Origin: an uncultured Halomonas sp.
GTDB taxonomy: Bacteria > Pseudomonadota > Gammaproteobacteria > Pseudomonadales > Halomonadaceae
Length of the DNA stretch: 64,000 nucleotides
Direction: 5' to 3'
Assembly: GCF_947500835.1 (NCBI RefSeq)
Contig: NZ_CANMTQ010000002.1
Span: 338,057-402,056, forward strand
Shown: piece after piece, positions 9,172 through 18,203 of the stretch
Layout of the letters: every line of letters starts with the position of its first letter
Position numbering within the stretch: position 1 is the first letter of the stretch
The notes under the pieces: generated by a model
Database searches by the model: none
What the model saw: the letters and a program-made list of their open reading frames with translations, nothing else
What the model was told of the DNA's origin: nothing
Made by a program: the position numbers and the translations under genes

Positions 9172-11370
9172 TCAGGATGGCAGTTCCGCCGAAGGGCTCG
9201 TGCTCATGGGAGTTATCAACCTGCTCGCCGCCTTACCCAGCGGCACCAACTGGCGACTGATCAGCGCCAGCTGCATCTGGAGTAGCCGCCGCTCGTCATC
9301 GGGCTCCTCGCTGGCCTGGGCCTCTAGCCTTGCTGCCCGCCTCGTGGCGGCCTCGAATGGAGGTGCAGGAGCACGTTGCCGCAGTCGTGACGCAATCTCT
9401 TCGATATCCACGACGATCGACTCGGCGGTGGCGCGTAATTCGGCGTCCTTGGCGAGCGCCAGGGTATCGCCACGATGAGCGCCCAAGGCAGACAGGTAAC
9501 TGAGCAGGGTATAGGCATTGCCCAGAAAGCGAAAACCAATCGTCGTATCTTCGCGAAACTGGTCGGGTTCGAGCCGCACGTTAGCCAGCAGCGTCGAGAG
9601 GGCGGCATCGGCGTTATGCGCATTGCGCCGCGCCAACCGATAATCCAGGTCGTCCTGCTTGCCGCCAACGTACTGTTGGAGGATCGCACGCAGATAACGA
9701 CTGCTGGCCTCGAGCGTCTCCGCGCCCTGGCGGTACAGACGCCGCCTCTGCCAATCCGGCAGGATCAGCATCACCGCAAGGCTTGCGATCGAACCGCCAA
9801 CCAGGGTATCGAATAGCCTCGGCCAGATCAGTCCGAAGCCATCCCCCACCTGATTGAAGCAGCATAGCACCAGCAAGGTGATCGCCGCTGTCGCGATCAC
9901 ATAATGTCGGTCACGGGTAGCAAAGAAGAGCACGCCCGCGACCACCGCAATCGACAGTTGGATCAATTGGCCTGGAAACAGCGAAATCAATGCCCAGCCG
10001 GTAACCAAGCCGACCACCGTCCCGGTGATGCGTTGCCACAGAAACTGTTGCGTGGCGCCGAAATTGGGCCGACAAACGAAGACGCTGGTCAGCAGGATCC
10101 AGTAACCCTGGGTAGGATGCACGAGATGCAATACCCCATAGCCGACCACGAGAGTGGTTGCCAGGCGCAGGGCGTGGCGAAATATCGCCGACGACGGGGT
10201 CAGATGCAGCCGGAGGCGGTCACGCACATCACGCCATCCTTGTGGCGAGCGGTCATAGAGGCTGACGTCTTCATACTGGGTCAGGGCTTCGGGACTCTGG
10301 ACGCTGCCTAGCTGATGCTGCAAGGCCGCCAGATTGTCGGTCAAGGCATCCAGCGAACGCAACAAGCCACGCCACTCCTGGCGCTGTTGGCCATGCAGGT
10401 CGGCGAGAGACGCCTTTAAATCGCTTAACGCCTGCTCGCTTTGATCATGCTCGAATGGCTGGTTCAGCAACAATCCCCGGGCCAGCGCTCGGCAGGCGTT
10501 GCCCTGCTGCTCGAGTAGGCGCTGGCAACGGAACAGCACGTCGTGATGGAAGAAAGTCTCCGCTAGCGCCTCGTAGGGATAATGCGAAGAGCTTGCCCGC
10601 TCGTGGATATCCTGAGCGATGAAATACAGATGCAGGTATCGGTTGAGCTTGCGGGAACCGCGCTGGTTCTCCAGACGGCGGAAGATCATCTCCTTGGCCT
10701 GATTGAGCGCATTGACGACCTTGCCGTTCTGCTCTGCCAGCAGCATCCGTTGTGCCTCGATATCCAGCCCCTGCAAAGGCTCGAAGAGTGTCGCCTTGAG
10801 TCGCAGGTAGATTTCCAGTTCGCGAAACAGCAACGCCATACTCAACTTGAGCGGCTGGCGCGAAAACAGTGCGCACCAAATCACCGAAATGACGCCGTAC
10901 CATGCCGCGCCGGATACCAGTAGCAGCGGCTCCCACCAGAGCGAATGCGCGGGTGAGCCCTCGCTGCTCTCGATTGTGATCATGGTGTAGATCGCCAGAA
11001 TAAGCGTGGCAGAAGCGATGGTGCCATAGCGCTGCCCCACAGCACCCAGCATGCTCATGCCAAAAGTGGAAATCGCCAGCCCCACGACAAACACCCAAGG
11101 ATGACCGAACAGCAATTCCACGGCGAAAGAGGCGATGCTGAAACAGATCAACGTCACCCCCAACGACGTTAACCGACCTAACCAGTTATCGTCGGTCTCG
11201 GCCAACGCACTGGCGATGACGCCAAGAAACAGGGGGATCAGCATGCTGACATCGCCGGCAAGCCAGTTCACCAGCAGAGCACCGGATAGCGCGATGAACA
11301 CGCGCAGGCTGTAGGCGAAAACATCCTGTGTCCAGAGACGTTTCAAGGGCTGGTCGAGAAAGGGTGCCAT
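9172..11370 (-). CDS. yccS: YccS/YhfK family FUSC membrane protein
   Basis: An inner-membrane protein of about 732 residues with two sets of roughly six membrane segments (near residues 20-180 and 395-530) and cytoplasmic helical domains, the architecture of the YccS/YhfK (FUSC-like) family related to aromatic acid exporters. The biological substrate is unknown. I preferred the ATG at 11370; an in-frame TTG at 11415 adds 15 residues. Neither has a good ribosome site, so the start is uncertain. Confidence 0.85.
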   Translation of the reverse strand: MAPFLDQPLKRLWTQDVFAYSLRVFIALSGALLVNWLAGDVSMLIPLFLGVIASALAETDDNWLGRLTSLGVTLICFSIASFAVELLFGHPWVFVVGLAISTFGMSMLGAVGQRYGTIASATLILAIYTMITIESSEGSPAHSLWWEPLLLVSGAAWYGVISVIWCALFSRQPLKLSMALLFRELEIYLRLKATLFEPLQGLDIEAQRMLLAEQNGKVVNALNQAKEMIFRRLENQRGSRKLNRYLHLYFIAQDIHERASSSHYPYEALAETFFHHDVLFRCQRLLEQQGNACRALARGLLLNQPFEHDQSEQALSDLKASLADLHGQQRQEWRGLLRSLDALTDNLAALQHQLGSVQSPEALTQYEDVSLYDRSPQGWRDVRDRLRLHLTPSSAIFRHALRLATTLVVGYGVLHLVHPTQGYWILLTSVFVCRPNFGATQQFLWQRITGTVVGLVTGWALISLFPGQLIQLSIAVVAGVLFFATRDRHYVIATAAITLLVLCCFNQVGDGFGLIWPRLFDTLVGGSIASLAVMLILPDWQRRRLYRQGAETLEASSRYLRAILQQYVGGKQDDLDYRLARRNAHNADAALSTLLANVRLEPDQFREDTTIGFRFLGNAYTLLSYLSALGAHRGDTLALAKDAELRATAESIVVDIEEIASRLRQRAPAPPFEAATRRAARLEAQASEEPDDERRLLQMQLALISRQLVPLGKAASRLITPMSTSPSAELPS

Positions 11371-11489
11371 AGGCAGAAAGAGGGAAACCTCTGGTCGCTG
11401 AAGAATTGGCAGCAAAAATAATGCTAACAGCCTACGACCTTAGTCTAAAATTTTAATTCAGGTGAAGGGGAATAACGGGATAGGCGCGA

Positions 11490-11849
11490 TCAACGCAAAT
11501 AGCGCAATAGCTTCTGCAGCCTCGTCAAATCCTTCGAATCACCGACCAGACGCACACGACCGTCCATCATGCCATCGAGAAAGGCGCGCTGAGTGGGCTT
11601 CTTTAGAATGGCAATAGCGGCATCGGCATCACGAAAACGCAACTCGAGATCGAGATCCACCGGCAAACCTGAGGCGCTTTCGATGGCATCCGGTGTCATG
11701 CGGTAGTGGCGCGCGATACTCAAGTCTTCCGTGGCAATACCCCAGTCAAGACGACGCATCTCAGCCAGCGTTTCACGAAAGCGCTGATTGCCGCGCCTGG
11801 CGCGTTTCAACATCAACCCCAGCAGCCACAACATTAGTTTTAATTTCAT
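11490..11849 (-). CDS. Conserved hypothetical protein, 119 aa
   Basis: A small protein with a short hydrophobic N-terminus (MKLKLMLWLLGLMLKRARRG) followed by a basic stretch, so it may be an N-terminal membrane anchor. The rest contains a segment (GLPVDLDLELRFRDADAAIA, then DGRVRLVGD) that reminds me of SCP2-like lipid-binding domains, but this is only an impression. It is downstream of HU on the same strand and separated from it by a terminator. No function is assigned. Confidence 0.65.
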   Translation of the reverse strand: MKLKLMLWLLGLMLKRARRGNQRFRETLAEMRRLDWGIATEDLSIARHYRMTPDAIESASGLPVDLDLELRFRDADAAIAILKKPTQRAFLDGMMDGRVRLVGDSKDLTRLQKLLRYLR

Positions 11850-11871
11850 GGCATTCCCATTAGCGGCATAG

Positions 11872-11901
11872 AAAAAATTGCCGGCTTTAGAATAGCCGGC
11901 A
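11872..11901 (-). terminator. Terminator downstream of the HU gene
   Basis: On the minus strand, an 8-bp stem (TGCCGGCT / AGCCGGCA) with a 7-base loop is followed by a six-T run. It ends transcription of the HU gene. Confidence 0.85.
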
Positions 11902-11959
11902 CGCTAGATCATTGCACGCAACGCTGCTGGTTCCGCACACTCTTGAAGATGGGTCTTGC

Positions 11960-12235
11960 CTACTTTGAAACCGCATCCTTGAGGGATTTGCCTGCCTTGA
12001 AGGCAACGGTCTTGCTGGCGGGAATTTTCAAAGCCGCACCGGTTTGAGGGTTCTTGCCAGTACGAGCGGCGCGTTCACGCACGACGAAGGAACCAAAACC
12101 GATCAACGAAACATCCTGGCCTTGAGCAACCGTGCCGGTGATTTCATCGAGAATGACGTTGAGGACCTGGCTGGCCTTGTCCTTGGAAAGATCGGCACGC
12201 TCGGCAATTGCCGCGGCGAGTTCTGGCTTACGCAT
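11960..12235 (-). CDS. hupB: HU family DNA-binding protein
   Basis: A 91-residue histone-like nucleoid protein that bends and compacts DNA. The HU fold is clear: MRKPELAAAIAERADLSKDKA, then GFGSFVVRERAARTGKNPQTG (the DNA-embracing arm with its Pro), and a KAGKSLKDAV C-terminus. The start at 12235 follows an AGGAG; a longer in-frame reading to 12286 is not conserved. Whether it is the alpha or beta type cannot be settled, so the symbol is tentative. In pseudomonads an HU gene also sits beside the rubredoxin reductase gene. Confidence 0.93.
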   Translation of the reverse strand: MRKPELAAAIAERADLSKDKASQVLNVILDEITGTVAQGQDVSLIGFGSFVVRERAARTGKNPQTGAALKIPASKTVAFKAGKSLKDAVSK

Positions 12236-12358
12236 GTAGCACTCCTGATATGAGCTATGACTAAGGTGGCAAGATTCACCATCCATTGTTGTTGTACAAA
12301 CAATTATATAACTACTTCTTCGCCGTATTATGAATACCAGCGAAATATTACTACGCGC

Positions 12359-13519
12359 CTAGACTAACAAGCCAGGTGCCATTCGTGCCAGTTCGACTTT
12401 CCTCCGCACGCTTCGGCCTGTCAACGCAAAGCCAATCAACTGTCCTTTCTCGTCTTCAGCAAGCGCTGTCAGATCGTTGCCTTCACCTTCAACGCGCCAA
12501 CAGGCGGGGGTCTGTCTTGGGGGTAGCGCCACCACCGGACAAGCCGGTGTCTTGACCAGTATCGGCCAGGCGCCATAGCCGACCGGGCTCGGAGTACCGG
12601 TCAGAGTAAGCGCCAAGGCCTTGGCGCTGGCCTGAAGAGGCTGAACATACATGGCGTTGAGCCCTGCTACACAGGCGCCATCCCCGAGGGCATAAATATT
12701 CGGCACCGTGGTACGCAAATAGCGATCGGTATGAATGCCTTCGGCGCTGACCTCAAGCCCCGCCTGGCGCGCCAGCTCGAGGCGGGGCGTCAAGCCGGTA
12801 GCGATCAGTACCAGATCGGCCTTCAGGGATTGACCGTCATCGAGTGTCAGCGCTGCACTGCCATCGTCGCCCTGAAGCTTTTCGAGCACACGACCCAGCT
12901 TCATGTCGATGCCAAGATCAATGAACGCCTCCCCTAGCACGCGACCCAGCGGCTCGGGAAGAAGCCGTATCAAGGGCGTGTCTTCCGGGGCGATCATGAT
13001 CACCTCATGACCTCCAGCACGCAGATCGTTGGCGTATTCACAGCCCACCAGCCCTGCACCCACGATGGCCACTCGCCCAGGACGATCCAGTGCCATCAGC
13101 GCCGCATGAAAACCGCGATAATCATCGAGATCGTTGATGGTGAAGGCTCGCCCGTGGAGAGACTCGGGAATATCGAAAGATGGTCGAGATGAGGCGCCGG
13201 TCGCCAGTACCAGTTCGCCATAGGCAAGACGCTCGGCCCCGATGACAAGCTCGGCTGTTCGAGTATCGATGGCATCGACCCGAGTGTGGGTACGCACCAC
13301 TGCCTGCAACTCATCGGCGACTTGCAGGGCACTGCGTGCCACCAGCTTCTCGGGGGATATCTTCTTGGCGAAACCGGTCGAGAGCAAGGGCTTGGAGTAG
13401 TCGTCACCGCTATCCGCGGTGATCAGCGTGATCGGTCGCTCCGATCCTTTGGTACGCAGCTGACGGGCCAGCCCGAGTCCCGCCATACCGGTACCGAGAA
13501 TGGTCAAGGGTGCACTCAT
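12359..13519 (-). CDS. Rubredoxin-NAD(+) reductase-like FAD protein
   Basis: A 386-residue FAD-dependent pyridine nucleotide-disulfide oxidoreductase. There is an N-terminal FAD motif (GTGMAGLGLA, near residue 9), an NAD-binding motif (VAIVGAGLVGCEYA, near residue 150) and the IYALGDGA segment contacting FAD. Length and order match AlkT/RubB-type reductases that pass electrons from NADH to rubredoxin, and its place between HU and ubiC matches pseudomonad rubB. No rubredoxin gene (CxxC-GY type) is present next to it, so the partner must be elsewhere or differ. Confidence 0.85.
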   Translation of the reverse strand: MSAPLTILGTGMAGLGLARQLRTKGSERPITLITADSGDDYSKPLLSTGFAKKISPEKLVARSALQVADELQAVVRTHTRVDAIDTRTAELVIGAERLAYGELVLATGASSRPSFDIPESLHGRAFTINDLDDYRGFHAALMALDRPGRVAIVGAGLVGCEYANDLRAGGHEVIMIAPEDTPLIRLLPEPLGRVLGEAFIDLGIDMKLGRVLEKLQGDDGSAALTLDDGQSLKADLVLIATGLTPRLELARQAGLEVSAEGIHTDRYLRTTVPNIYALGDGACVAGLNAMYVQPLQASAKALALTLTGTPSPVGYGAWPILVKTPACPVVALPPRQTPACWRVEGEGNDLTALAEDEKGQLIGFALTGRSVRRKVELARMAPGLLV

Positions 13520-13593
13520 GGAACTCCTGCCAAGCGATTCATGATTAACCTCTCATGGTACACTACGGCCCCTTGTTTTGACCCGGAGCCCGC

Positions 13594-14142
13594 GTGAGCG
13601 CCGAACATCAATCCTACCCATTCTTGAAAGTGTCCTGGCGCCCCGCCGCCGCCTGGCGACCGGCCATGAGTAGCGCCTGGTGGCACTGGGTCGGCTCCAC
13701 GGATTCTCTCACCCAGCGCTTGATCGGTGCGGCGAACGGCGAGTTCAATGTCCAACTGCTCGTTCAGTGCCTTGATCGACCGCGCCGCGACGAGGCGCTG
13801 GCATTGAATGTCCCCTTTGCTCAGCGGGTCTGGCGCCGGGAAGTGGCCTTGTGCGCTGGTGGACATCCTTGGGTCGTGGCCCGCTCCGTCGCACCGCTGA
13901 GTTCGCTGCAAGGCCAGCGCCTGGGTCAGCTAGGCGAGCGCTCCCTGGGCAGCTGGTTGTTCCGTCAGCCGGACCTCGAGCGAGGTCCAATCGAGGTAAC
14001 ATCTCGACCGGCACCCTTTCATCCTGCCGAGCCCGGCCCATGGGGGCGGCGTTCAGTGTTTCGTCATGGCCGCTTTCGGGTATTGGTGCAAGAGTTCTTT
14101 CTTGCGCGCATGGCGGATGATCTTGGCCTGCCCAGGCGCTAG
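13594..14142 (+). CDS. ubiC: Chorismate--pyruvate lyase
   Basis: A 182-residue UbiC, which splits chorismate into 4-hydroxybenzoate and pyruvate, the first committed step of ubiquinone synthesis. Conserved segments include the WLTDTGSLTQRL-like region here read as STDSLTQRLI, a WRREVALCAGGHPWVVARSV strand and a GERSLGSWLF stretch. The GTG start at 13594 has GGAG upstream. The stop codon coincides with the left end of an inserted MITE (see 14142-14405), which separates ubiC from ubiA. Confidence 0.9.
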   Translation: MSAEHQSYPFLKVSWRPAAAWRPAMSSAWWHWVGSTDSLTQRLIGAANGEFNVQLLVQCLDRPRRDEALALNVPFAQRVWRREVALCAGGHPWVVARSVAPLSSLQGQRLGQLGERSLGSWLFRQPDLERGPIEVTSRPAPFHPAEPGPWGRRSVFRHGRFRVLVQEFFLARMADDLGLPRR

Positions 14143-14405
14143 GGTCTGTTGACGTTTCGTTCACGGCCGCGCTGGCGCCAGTTTTTATTCGGGGCAAGGC
14201 AGGAGGAGAGAGGTTTGGTATTCCAAATGAACAACGACTAACGCCGCAGCGAATAAAAACTGGCCCAGCCCTTTGGGTTGTGCATCAAAAAGCGCCATCC
14301 TGCGTTGCGAAACTTGAAAAGGGAACCACCCTTCACTGCGTTCCGCGCCTTGACTGGCACATTTTGATGCAGCAACGCGGTTCGTGATGAAACGTCAACA
14401 GACCC
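14142..14405. mobile_element. MITE with 17-bp terminal inverted repeats and TA duplication
   Basis: A 264-bp element bounded by perfect inverted repeats (GGGTCTGTTGACGTTTC at the left and its complement at 14389-14405). It is flanked on both sides by TA (14140-14141 and 14406-14407), a typical target duplication of IS630/Tc1 or some IS5-group elements. Internally it has a perfect 15-bp inverted repeat (14177-14191 with 14250-14264) and a 10-bp one (14281-14290 with 14362-14371), so it can fold into a two-armed structure. It encodes no credible protein. Confidence 0.88.
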
Positions 14406-14440
14406 TATACTAAGCCCGCGATTGGCTTTCGGAGGCTTCC

Positions 14441-15322
14441 ATGGTTCAAGCCACACATCTGCGCGGTCTCAGCCGCCTGCCCGACTTCCTGCAGCTGACC
14501 CGGCTCGACCGGCCGATCGGCACCTGGCTTTTGATGTGGCCGACTCTGTGGGCCCTATGGGTCGCCGCGGATGGGATACCGGCTCGGGACACGCTGCTGA
14601 TCTTCGTCGCCGGCGTATATCTCATGCGCGCCGCAGGCTGCGTGATCAATGACTATGCGGATCGTCATTGGGATGGCCATGTCAAGCGCACCAGGACGCG
14701 CCCTCTGGCCACTGGACGCATCAGCGAAAACGAGGCCAAGGGGCTCTTTGCCGGCCTGGTAATCGCCGCTTTCCTGCTGGTGTGCCTGACCAATGTCTTC
14801 ACCGTGATGCTCGCCTTCGGCGGCGTGGCGCTGGCCTTTATCTACCCTTTCATGAAGCGCTACACCCATTGGCCTCAGCTATTTCTCGGCGCGGCATTTT
14901 CCTGGTCGATTCCCATGGCCTTCGGCGCCGTGCTGGAAACGGTACCCGTGGAAGCCTGGCTCTTGTTCTGCGCCAATTTGGCCTGGACCGTGGCTTATGA
15001 CACCGAGTACGCCATGGTCGATCGTGATGACGACCTGAAGGTTGGCATCAAGTCCACCGCGGTACTATTCGGCCACTACGACCGGCTGATGATCGGCCTG
15101 TTGCAGCTGGCCACCCTGACCCTTCTGGCTATCGTCGGCGCTCGCCTCGCGCTGGGGGGCTTTTTCTGGCTGGGGCTTGTGAGCATGGCGCTGATCTTCG
15201 TCTATCAGCACTGGCTGATCCGTCATCGTTCCCGGGATCGCTGCTTTCAGGCATTTCTCAATAATCATTGGGCGGGATTGGTGGTGTGTGCGGGGCTGGT
15301 CCTGGACCTCTGGCCTGCCTGA
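14441..15322 (+). CDS. ubiA: 4-hydroxybenzoate octaprenyltransferase
   Basis: A 293-residue membrane prenyltransferase that joins the polyprenyl chain to 4-hydroxybenzoate. Both aspartate-rich motifs are visible: NDYADRHWD (near residue 69) and [12 protein letters not shown] (near residue 189). The protein has multiple hydrophobic helices. The ATG at 14441 is preceded by GGAGG. It normally follows ubiC directly; here a MITE lies between them, so its transcription may depend on read-through or on a promoter in the element. Confidence 0.96.
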   Translation: MVQATHLRGLSRLPDFLQLTRLDRPIGTWLLMWPTLWALWVAADGIPARDTLLIFVAGVYLMRAAGCVINDYADRHWDGHVKRTRTRPLATGRISENEAKGLFAGLVIAAFLLVCLTNVFTVMLAFGGVALAFIYPFMKRYTHWPQLFLGAAFSWSIPMAFGAVLETVPVEAWLLFCANLAWTVAYDTEYAMVDRDDDLKVGIKSTAVLFGHYDRLMIGLLQLATLTLLAIVGARLALGGFFWLGLVSMALIFVYQHWLIRHRSRDRCFQAFLNNHWAGLVVCAGLVLDLWPA

Positions 15323-15329
15323 AAAGTGC

Positions 15330-15380
15330 CCGTCATAAGATTGTCATGTATACGCGGTGTAATCGTCATCGTTGTGTCAT
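15330..15380 (+). promoter_or_regulatory. Tandem Pho boxes upstream of phoB
   Basis: Four PhoB-binding 7-mers (consensus CTGTCAT) lie on an 11-base phase: CCGTCAT at 15330, TTGTCAT at 15341, TCGTCAT at 15363 and GTGTCAT at 15374, one slot (15352) being empty. This forms two Pho boxes 20-70 bases before phoB and predicts autoregulation of phoBR under phosphate limitation. Confidence 0.82.
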
Positions 15381-15399
15381 TGCAAAGCGAGGCCAGTGG

Positions 15400-16089
15400 A
15401 TGACTGCCAAGACCGTTCTCATCGTCGATGACGAAGCCGCCATTCGCGAAATGATCGCCGTTGCGCTTGAGATGGCAGATTACCGGGTACTGGAAGCATG
15501 TAACGCTCAAGCAGCCCACGCGCTGATCGTGGATGAACAACCTGATTTGCTGCTGCTCGACTGGATGATGCCAGGTACCAGCGGCATCGAATTCGCCCGG
15601 CGCTTGAAGCGTGAGGAAGTCACCAGCGAACTGCCGATCATCCTGCTCACCGCCAAGAGCGAGGAAGACAACAAGATACTGGGTCTGGAAGCGGGCGCCG
15701 ATGATTACATCACCAAGCCGTTTTCACCCCGGGAGCTGGTGGCTCGCTTGCGAGCGGTATTGCGACGCACCACGCCCCGCGGCATCGAGGAGGCGGTGGA
15801 GGTCGAGGGCCTGCTGCTCAATCCTGCCAGTCATCGGGTTTTCTCCAACGGTAAGGCACTGGAAATAGGCCCCACCGAATATCGCCTGTTACAATTTTTC
15901 ATGACACATCAAGAGCGCGCCTACACCCGAGGCCAACTGCTGGACCAGGTGTGGGGCGGCAATGTCTATGTAGAGGAGCGTACCGTGGACGTGCATATCC
16001 GCCGCCTGCGCAAGGCGCTGGGCGACTCCCATCAGCATCTGATCCAGACCGTGCGCGGCACCGGCTATCGCTTCTCGGTCCAGCTATGA
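15400..16089 (+). CDS. phoB: Phosphate response regulator PhoB
   Basis: A 229-residue OmpR-type response regulator that activates the Pho regulon. The receiver domain has the acidic pocket DDE at the start (VDDEAAIRE), the phosphorylated Asp in LLLLDWMMPG and Lys in ITKPFSP. The C-terminal winged helix ends with the DVHIRRLRKAL and TVRGTGYRFS signatures. The ATG at 15400 follows GAGG; an in-frame start further upstream would cover the Pho boxes. phoR follows after nine bases. Confidence 0.96.
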   Translation: MTAKTVLIVDDEAAIREMIAVALEMADYRVLEACNAQAAHALIVDEQPDLLLLDWMMPGTSGIEFARRLKREEVTSELPIILLTAKSEEDNKILGLEAGADDYITKPFSPRELVARLRAVLRRTTPRGIEEAVEVEGLLLNPASHRVFSNGKALEIGPTEYRLLQFFMTHQERAYTRGQLLDQVWGGNVYVEERTVDVHIRRLRKALGDSHQHLIQTVRGTGYRFSVQL

Positions 16090-16098
16090 ACCCGATCC

Positions 16099-17427
16099 AT
16101 GTACTACTGGACCAATGAACTCTGGCGGCTCGCCTATCTGATCGTCGGCACGGGCGGTCTGGGCTGGCTCGTCGGCCTTCCAGGCTGGGGGCTGGCGGCG
16201 GGACTTGCCCTGTTCATTGGCATTCATATCCGCCATCTGCGCCAGCTCTACGCCTGGCTGTATCAGAATCCCCATCAGGAACCACCCTCGGGCACCGGTG
16301 TATGGGGCGATCTCTTCGATCGTCTGTATCGCTATCAAAAGGCGCAGCACAAGGCCCAATCGCGCCTGCGTACCGTCATTCAGCGCGTTCAGAACTCATC
16401 GGAAGCCATGCGGGACAGCGTGGTGATGCTTGACCGGCGCGGCGCCCTGGACTGGTGGAATAGCGCCGCGGAACAGATGCTGGGCTTCAAATCTCCTCAG
16501 GATCGGGGTCAGCATGTCACCAACTTGCTGCGTGACCCTCAGTTCATCGCTTATTTCGAAAGGCGAGACTACCGCGAGCCCCTGATTCTAGCCTCGCCAG
16601 TGCGTAATGGTCTGATCCTGCAGTTTCAACTGACCCTGTTCGGCGACGATGAACGCCTGATCATGGCGCGTGACATCACACGGTTGAAGCGCCTGGAGCA
16701 GATGCGCCAGGATTTCGCCGCCAATGTCTCCCATGAATTGAGAACACCCCTGACGGTGCTGGTCGGCTATCTGGAAACCTACGGCGAACATGCCGATCAG
16801 TTGCCCCCGCGCTGGCAGCGCGGTCTACAGCAGATGCAGGAACAGACCCACCGCATGCAGAATCTGGTCGCGGATCTGCTGTTGCTGTCGCGCCTGGAAA
16901 CCGATCATCGTGCAAAGCAAACCACTAGCATCGATCTTCCCGGCCTGATGGAAACCATTCGCCGGGATGCCGAGACGCTTTCGGAAGGCAGCCATACCTT
17001 GCGCCTGGACATCGACGATTCAAGAGACCTCTTGGGCGACGAGCAAGAGATCCACAGCGCCCTCTCCAATCTGGTCTTCAACGGCGTGCGCTATACCGCC
17101 TCAGGCAGCACCATCGTCTTACGCTGGCACGCCTGGCTTGGCGGCGCTGCACTGGAGGTAAGCGACGACGGCGAAGGAATCGACGCGGTGCATATCCCAC
17201 GCCTCACGGAACGCTTTTACCGCATTGACAAGGATCGCAGCAGCGCCACCGGCGGTACCGGGCTGGGGCTTGCCATCGTCAAGCATGTGCTGTTGCGTCA
17301 TGACGCCCATCTGGAGATCGAGTCCCGCCTGGGCCATGGAACGCTGTTTCGCTGCGTCTTTCCCGAGACGCGATTGGTGCAGGCTACTAGTGATATATCC
17401 TCGGGAGACGAAATCCACCGGCAATAG
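16099..17427 (+). CDS. phoR: Phosphate sensor histidine kinase PhoR
   Basis: A 442-residue inner-membrane histidine kinase that phosphorylates PhoB. It has two N-terminal membrane segments (about residues 10-50, DUF3329 type), a PAS domain (about 95-195), the HisKA box with the phosphorylated His in NVSHELRTPLTVL, and the ATPase domain (SNLVFNGVRYT, DDGEGID, TGGTGLGLAIV). The absence of a periplasmic domain fits PhoR, which senses through the Pst transporter and PhoU. No pst genes are in the window. Confidence 0.95.
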   Translation: MYYWTNELWRLAYLIVGTGGLGWLVGLPGWGLAAGLALFIGIHIRHLRQLYAWLYQNPHQEPPSGTGVWGDLFDRLYRYQKAQHKAQSRLRTVIQRVQNSSEAMRDSVVMLDRRGALDWWNSAAEQMLGFKSPQDRGQHVTNLLRDPQFIAYFERRDYREPLILASPVRNGLILQFQLTLFGDDERLIMARDITRLKRLEQMRQDFAANVSHELRTPLTVLVGYLETYGEHADQLPPRWQRGLQQMQEQTHRMQNLVADLLLLSRLETDHRAKQTTSIDLPGLMETIRRDAETLSEGSHTLRLDIDDSRDLLGDEQEIHSALSNLVFNGVRYTASGSTIVLRWHAWLGGAALEVSDDGEGIDAVHIPRLTERFYRIDKDRSSATGGTGLGLAIVKHVLLRHDAHLEIESRLGHGTLFRCVFPETRLVQATSDISSGDEIHRQ

Positions 17428-17451
17428 ACTGCGCGGCGATGATAGTGTCAG

Positions 17452-18177
17452 TCACAGACGCGCCGGCAACGCCTGGTAGTGCTGCCGCCACATCAATACC
17501 GAGGCGGCCACCGCTCCGGGCAGCAAGATGAGATTGGCCACGGGGATCCAGGTTGCCAGCAGCACCCAGCCGCCGAAGGTCAGCGTCGGCCACCAGCGCG
17601 AGCGTAGCCGGCGCTTCATGTCATCGAAACTGACCCGGTTGTTGTCCATCGGGTAGTCGAGGTAGGTGATCGCCATCATCCAGGCAGAGAATGCCGCCCA
17701 CAGGAAAGGCATGGCTAAATTGAGCCCCGGCACGAACCCCAGCAGAAACAGAAGCGCCATGCGCGGCAATATGTAGGCCAGCTTGACCAGTTCCCGGCCT
17801 AAAGAGTCAATGGCGCTGCGCCAGAAGCCGCGATCGTCCAGGGGGGGACTGCCGGTCACGCGCAGTTCGACTTTCTCGGCGAGAAAGCCGTAGAACGGCG
17901 CGGCGATGAGATTCGAGACCAGGGAGAAGGTGAAGAACACGATCAACCCAAGGCTTATCACCAGCAGCGGCCAGATTAGCCACTCGAGCCATATGAGCCA
18001 ACTCGGCACCTTGAGCATCCAGTAGTCGAGCCAGCCGCCGAAATTATTGAGCAGATAGGCAATGGTGCCCACATAAAGCACCAGATTGACCAGCACCGGC
18101 AGGAAGACGTAACGCCGCAGCCCTTTTGAGAGAACCAGCCGCGTTCCCTGGGTCAGGGCACCAAAGGCATTGAGCAT
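17452..18177 (-). CDS. cysZ: Sulfate transporter CysZ
   Basis: A 241-residue inner-membrane protein of the CysZ/EI24 family (sulfate uptake for cysteine synthesis). It shows a typical start (GLRRYVFLPVLVNLVLY), the PFYGFLAEKVE segment, and a C-terminal YLDYPMDNNRVSFDDMKRRL signature with the following membrane segment. It is convergent with phoR, leaving 24 bases between stops, and lies beside phoU on the same strand. Confidence 0.92.
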   Translation of the reverse strand: MLNAFGALTQGTRLVLSKGLRRYVFLPVLVNLVLYVGTIAYLLNNFGGWLDYWMLKVPSWLIWLEWLIWPLLVISLGLIVFFTFSLVSNLIAAPFYGFLAEKVELRVTGSPPLDDRGFWRSAIDSLGRELVKLAYILPRMALLFLLGFVPGLNLAMPFLWAAFSAWMMAITYLDYPMDNNRVSFDDMKRRLRSRWWPTLTFGGWVLLATWIPVANLILLPGAVAASVLMWRQHYQALPARL

Positions 18178-18203
18178 AGAAAGGCTTAACTCTTGAGAAA
18201 AGC

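Noticed and set aside
13520..13593. Possible rubredoxin gene between the rubredoxin reductase and ubiC
   Set aside because: Only 74 bases, with no CxxC pair; too short for a rubredoxin of about 55 residues.
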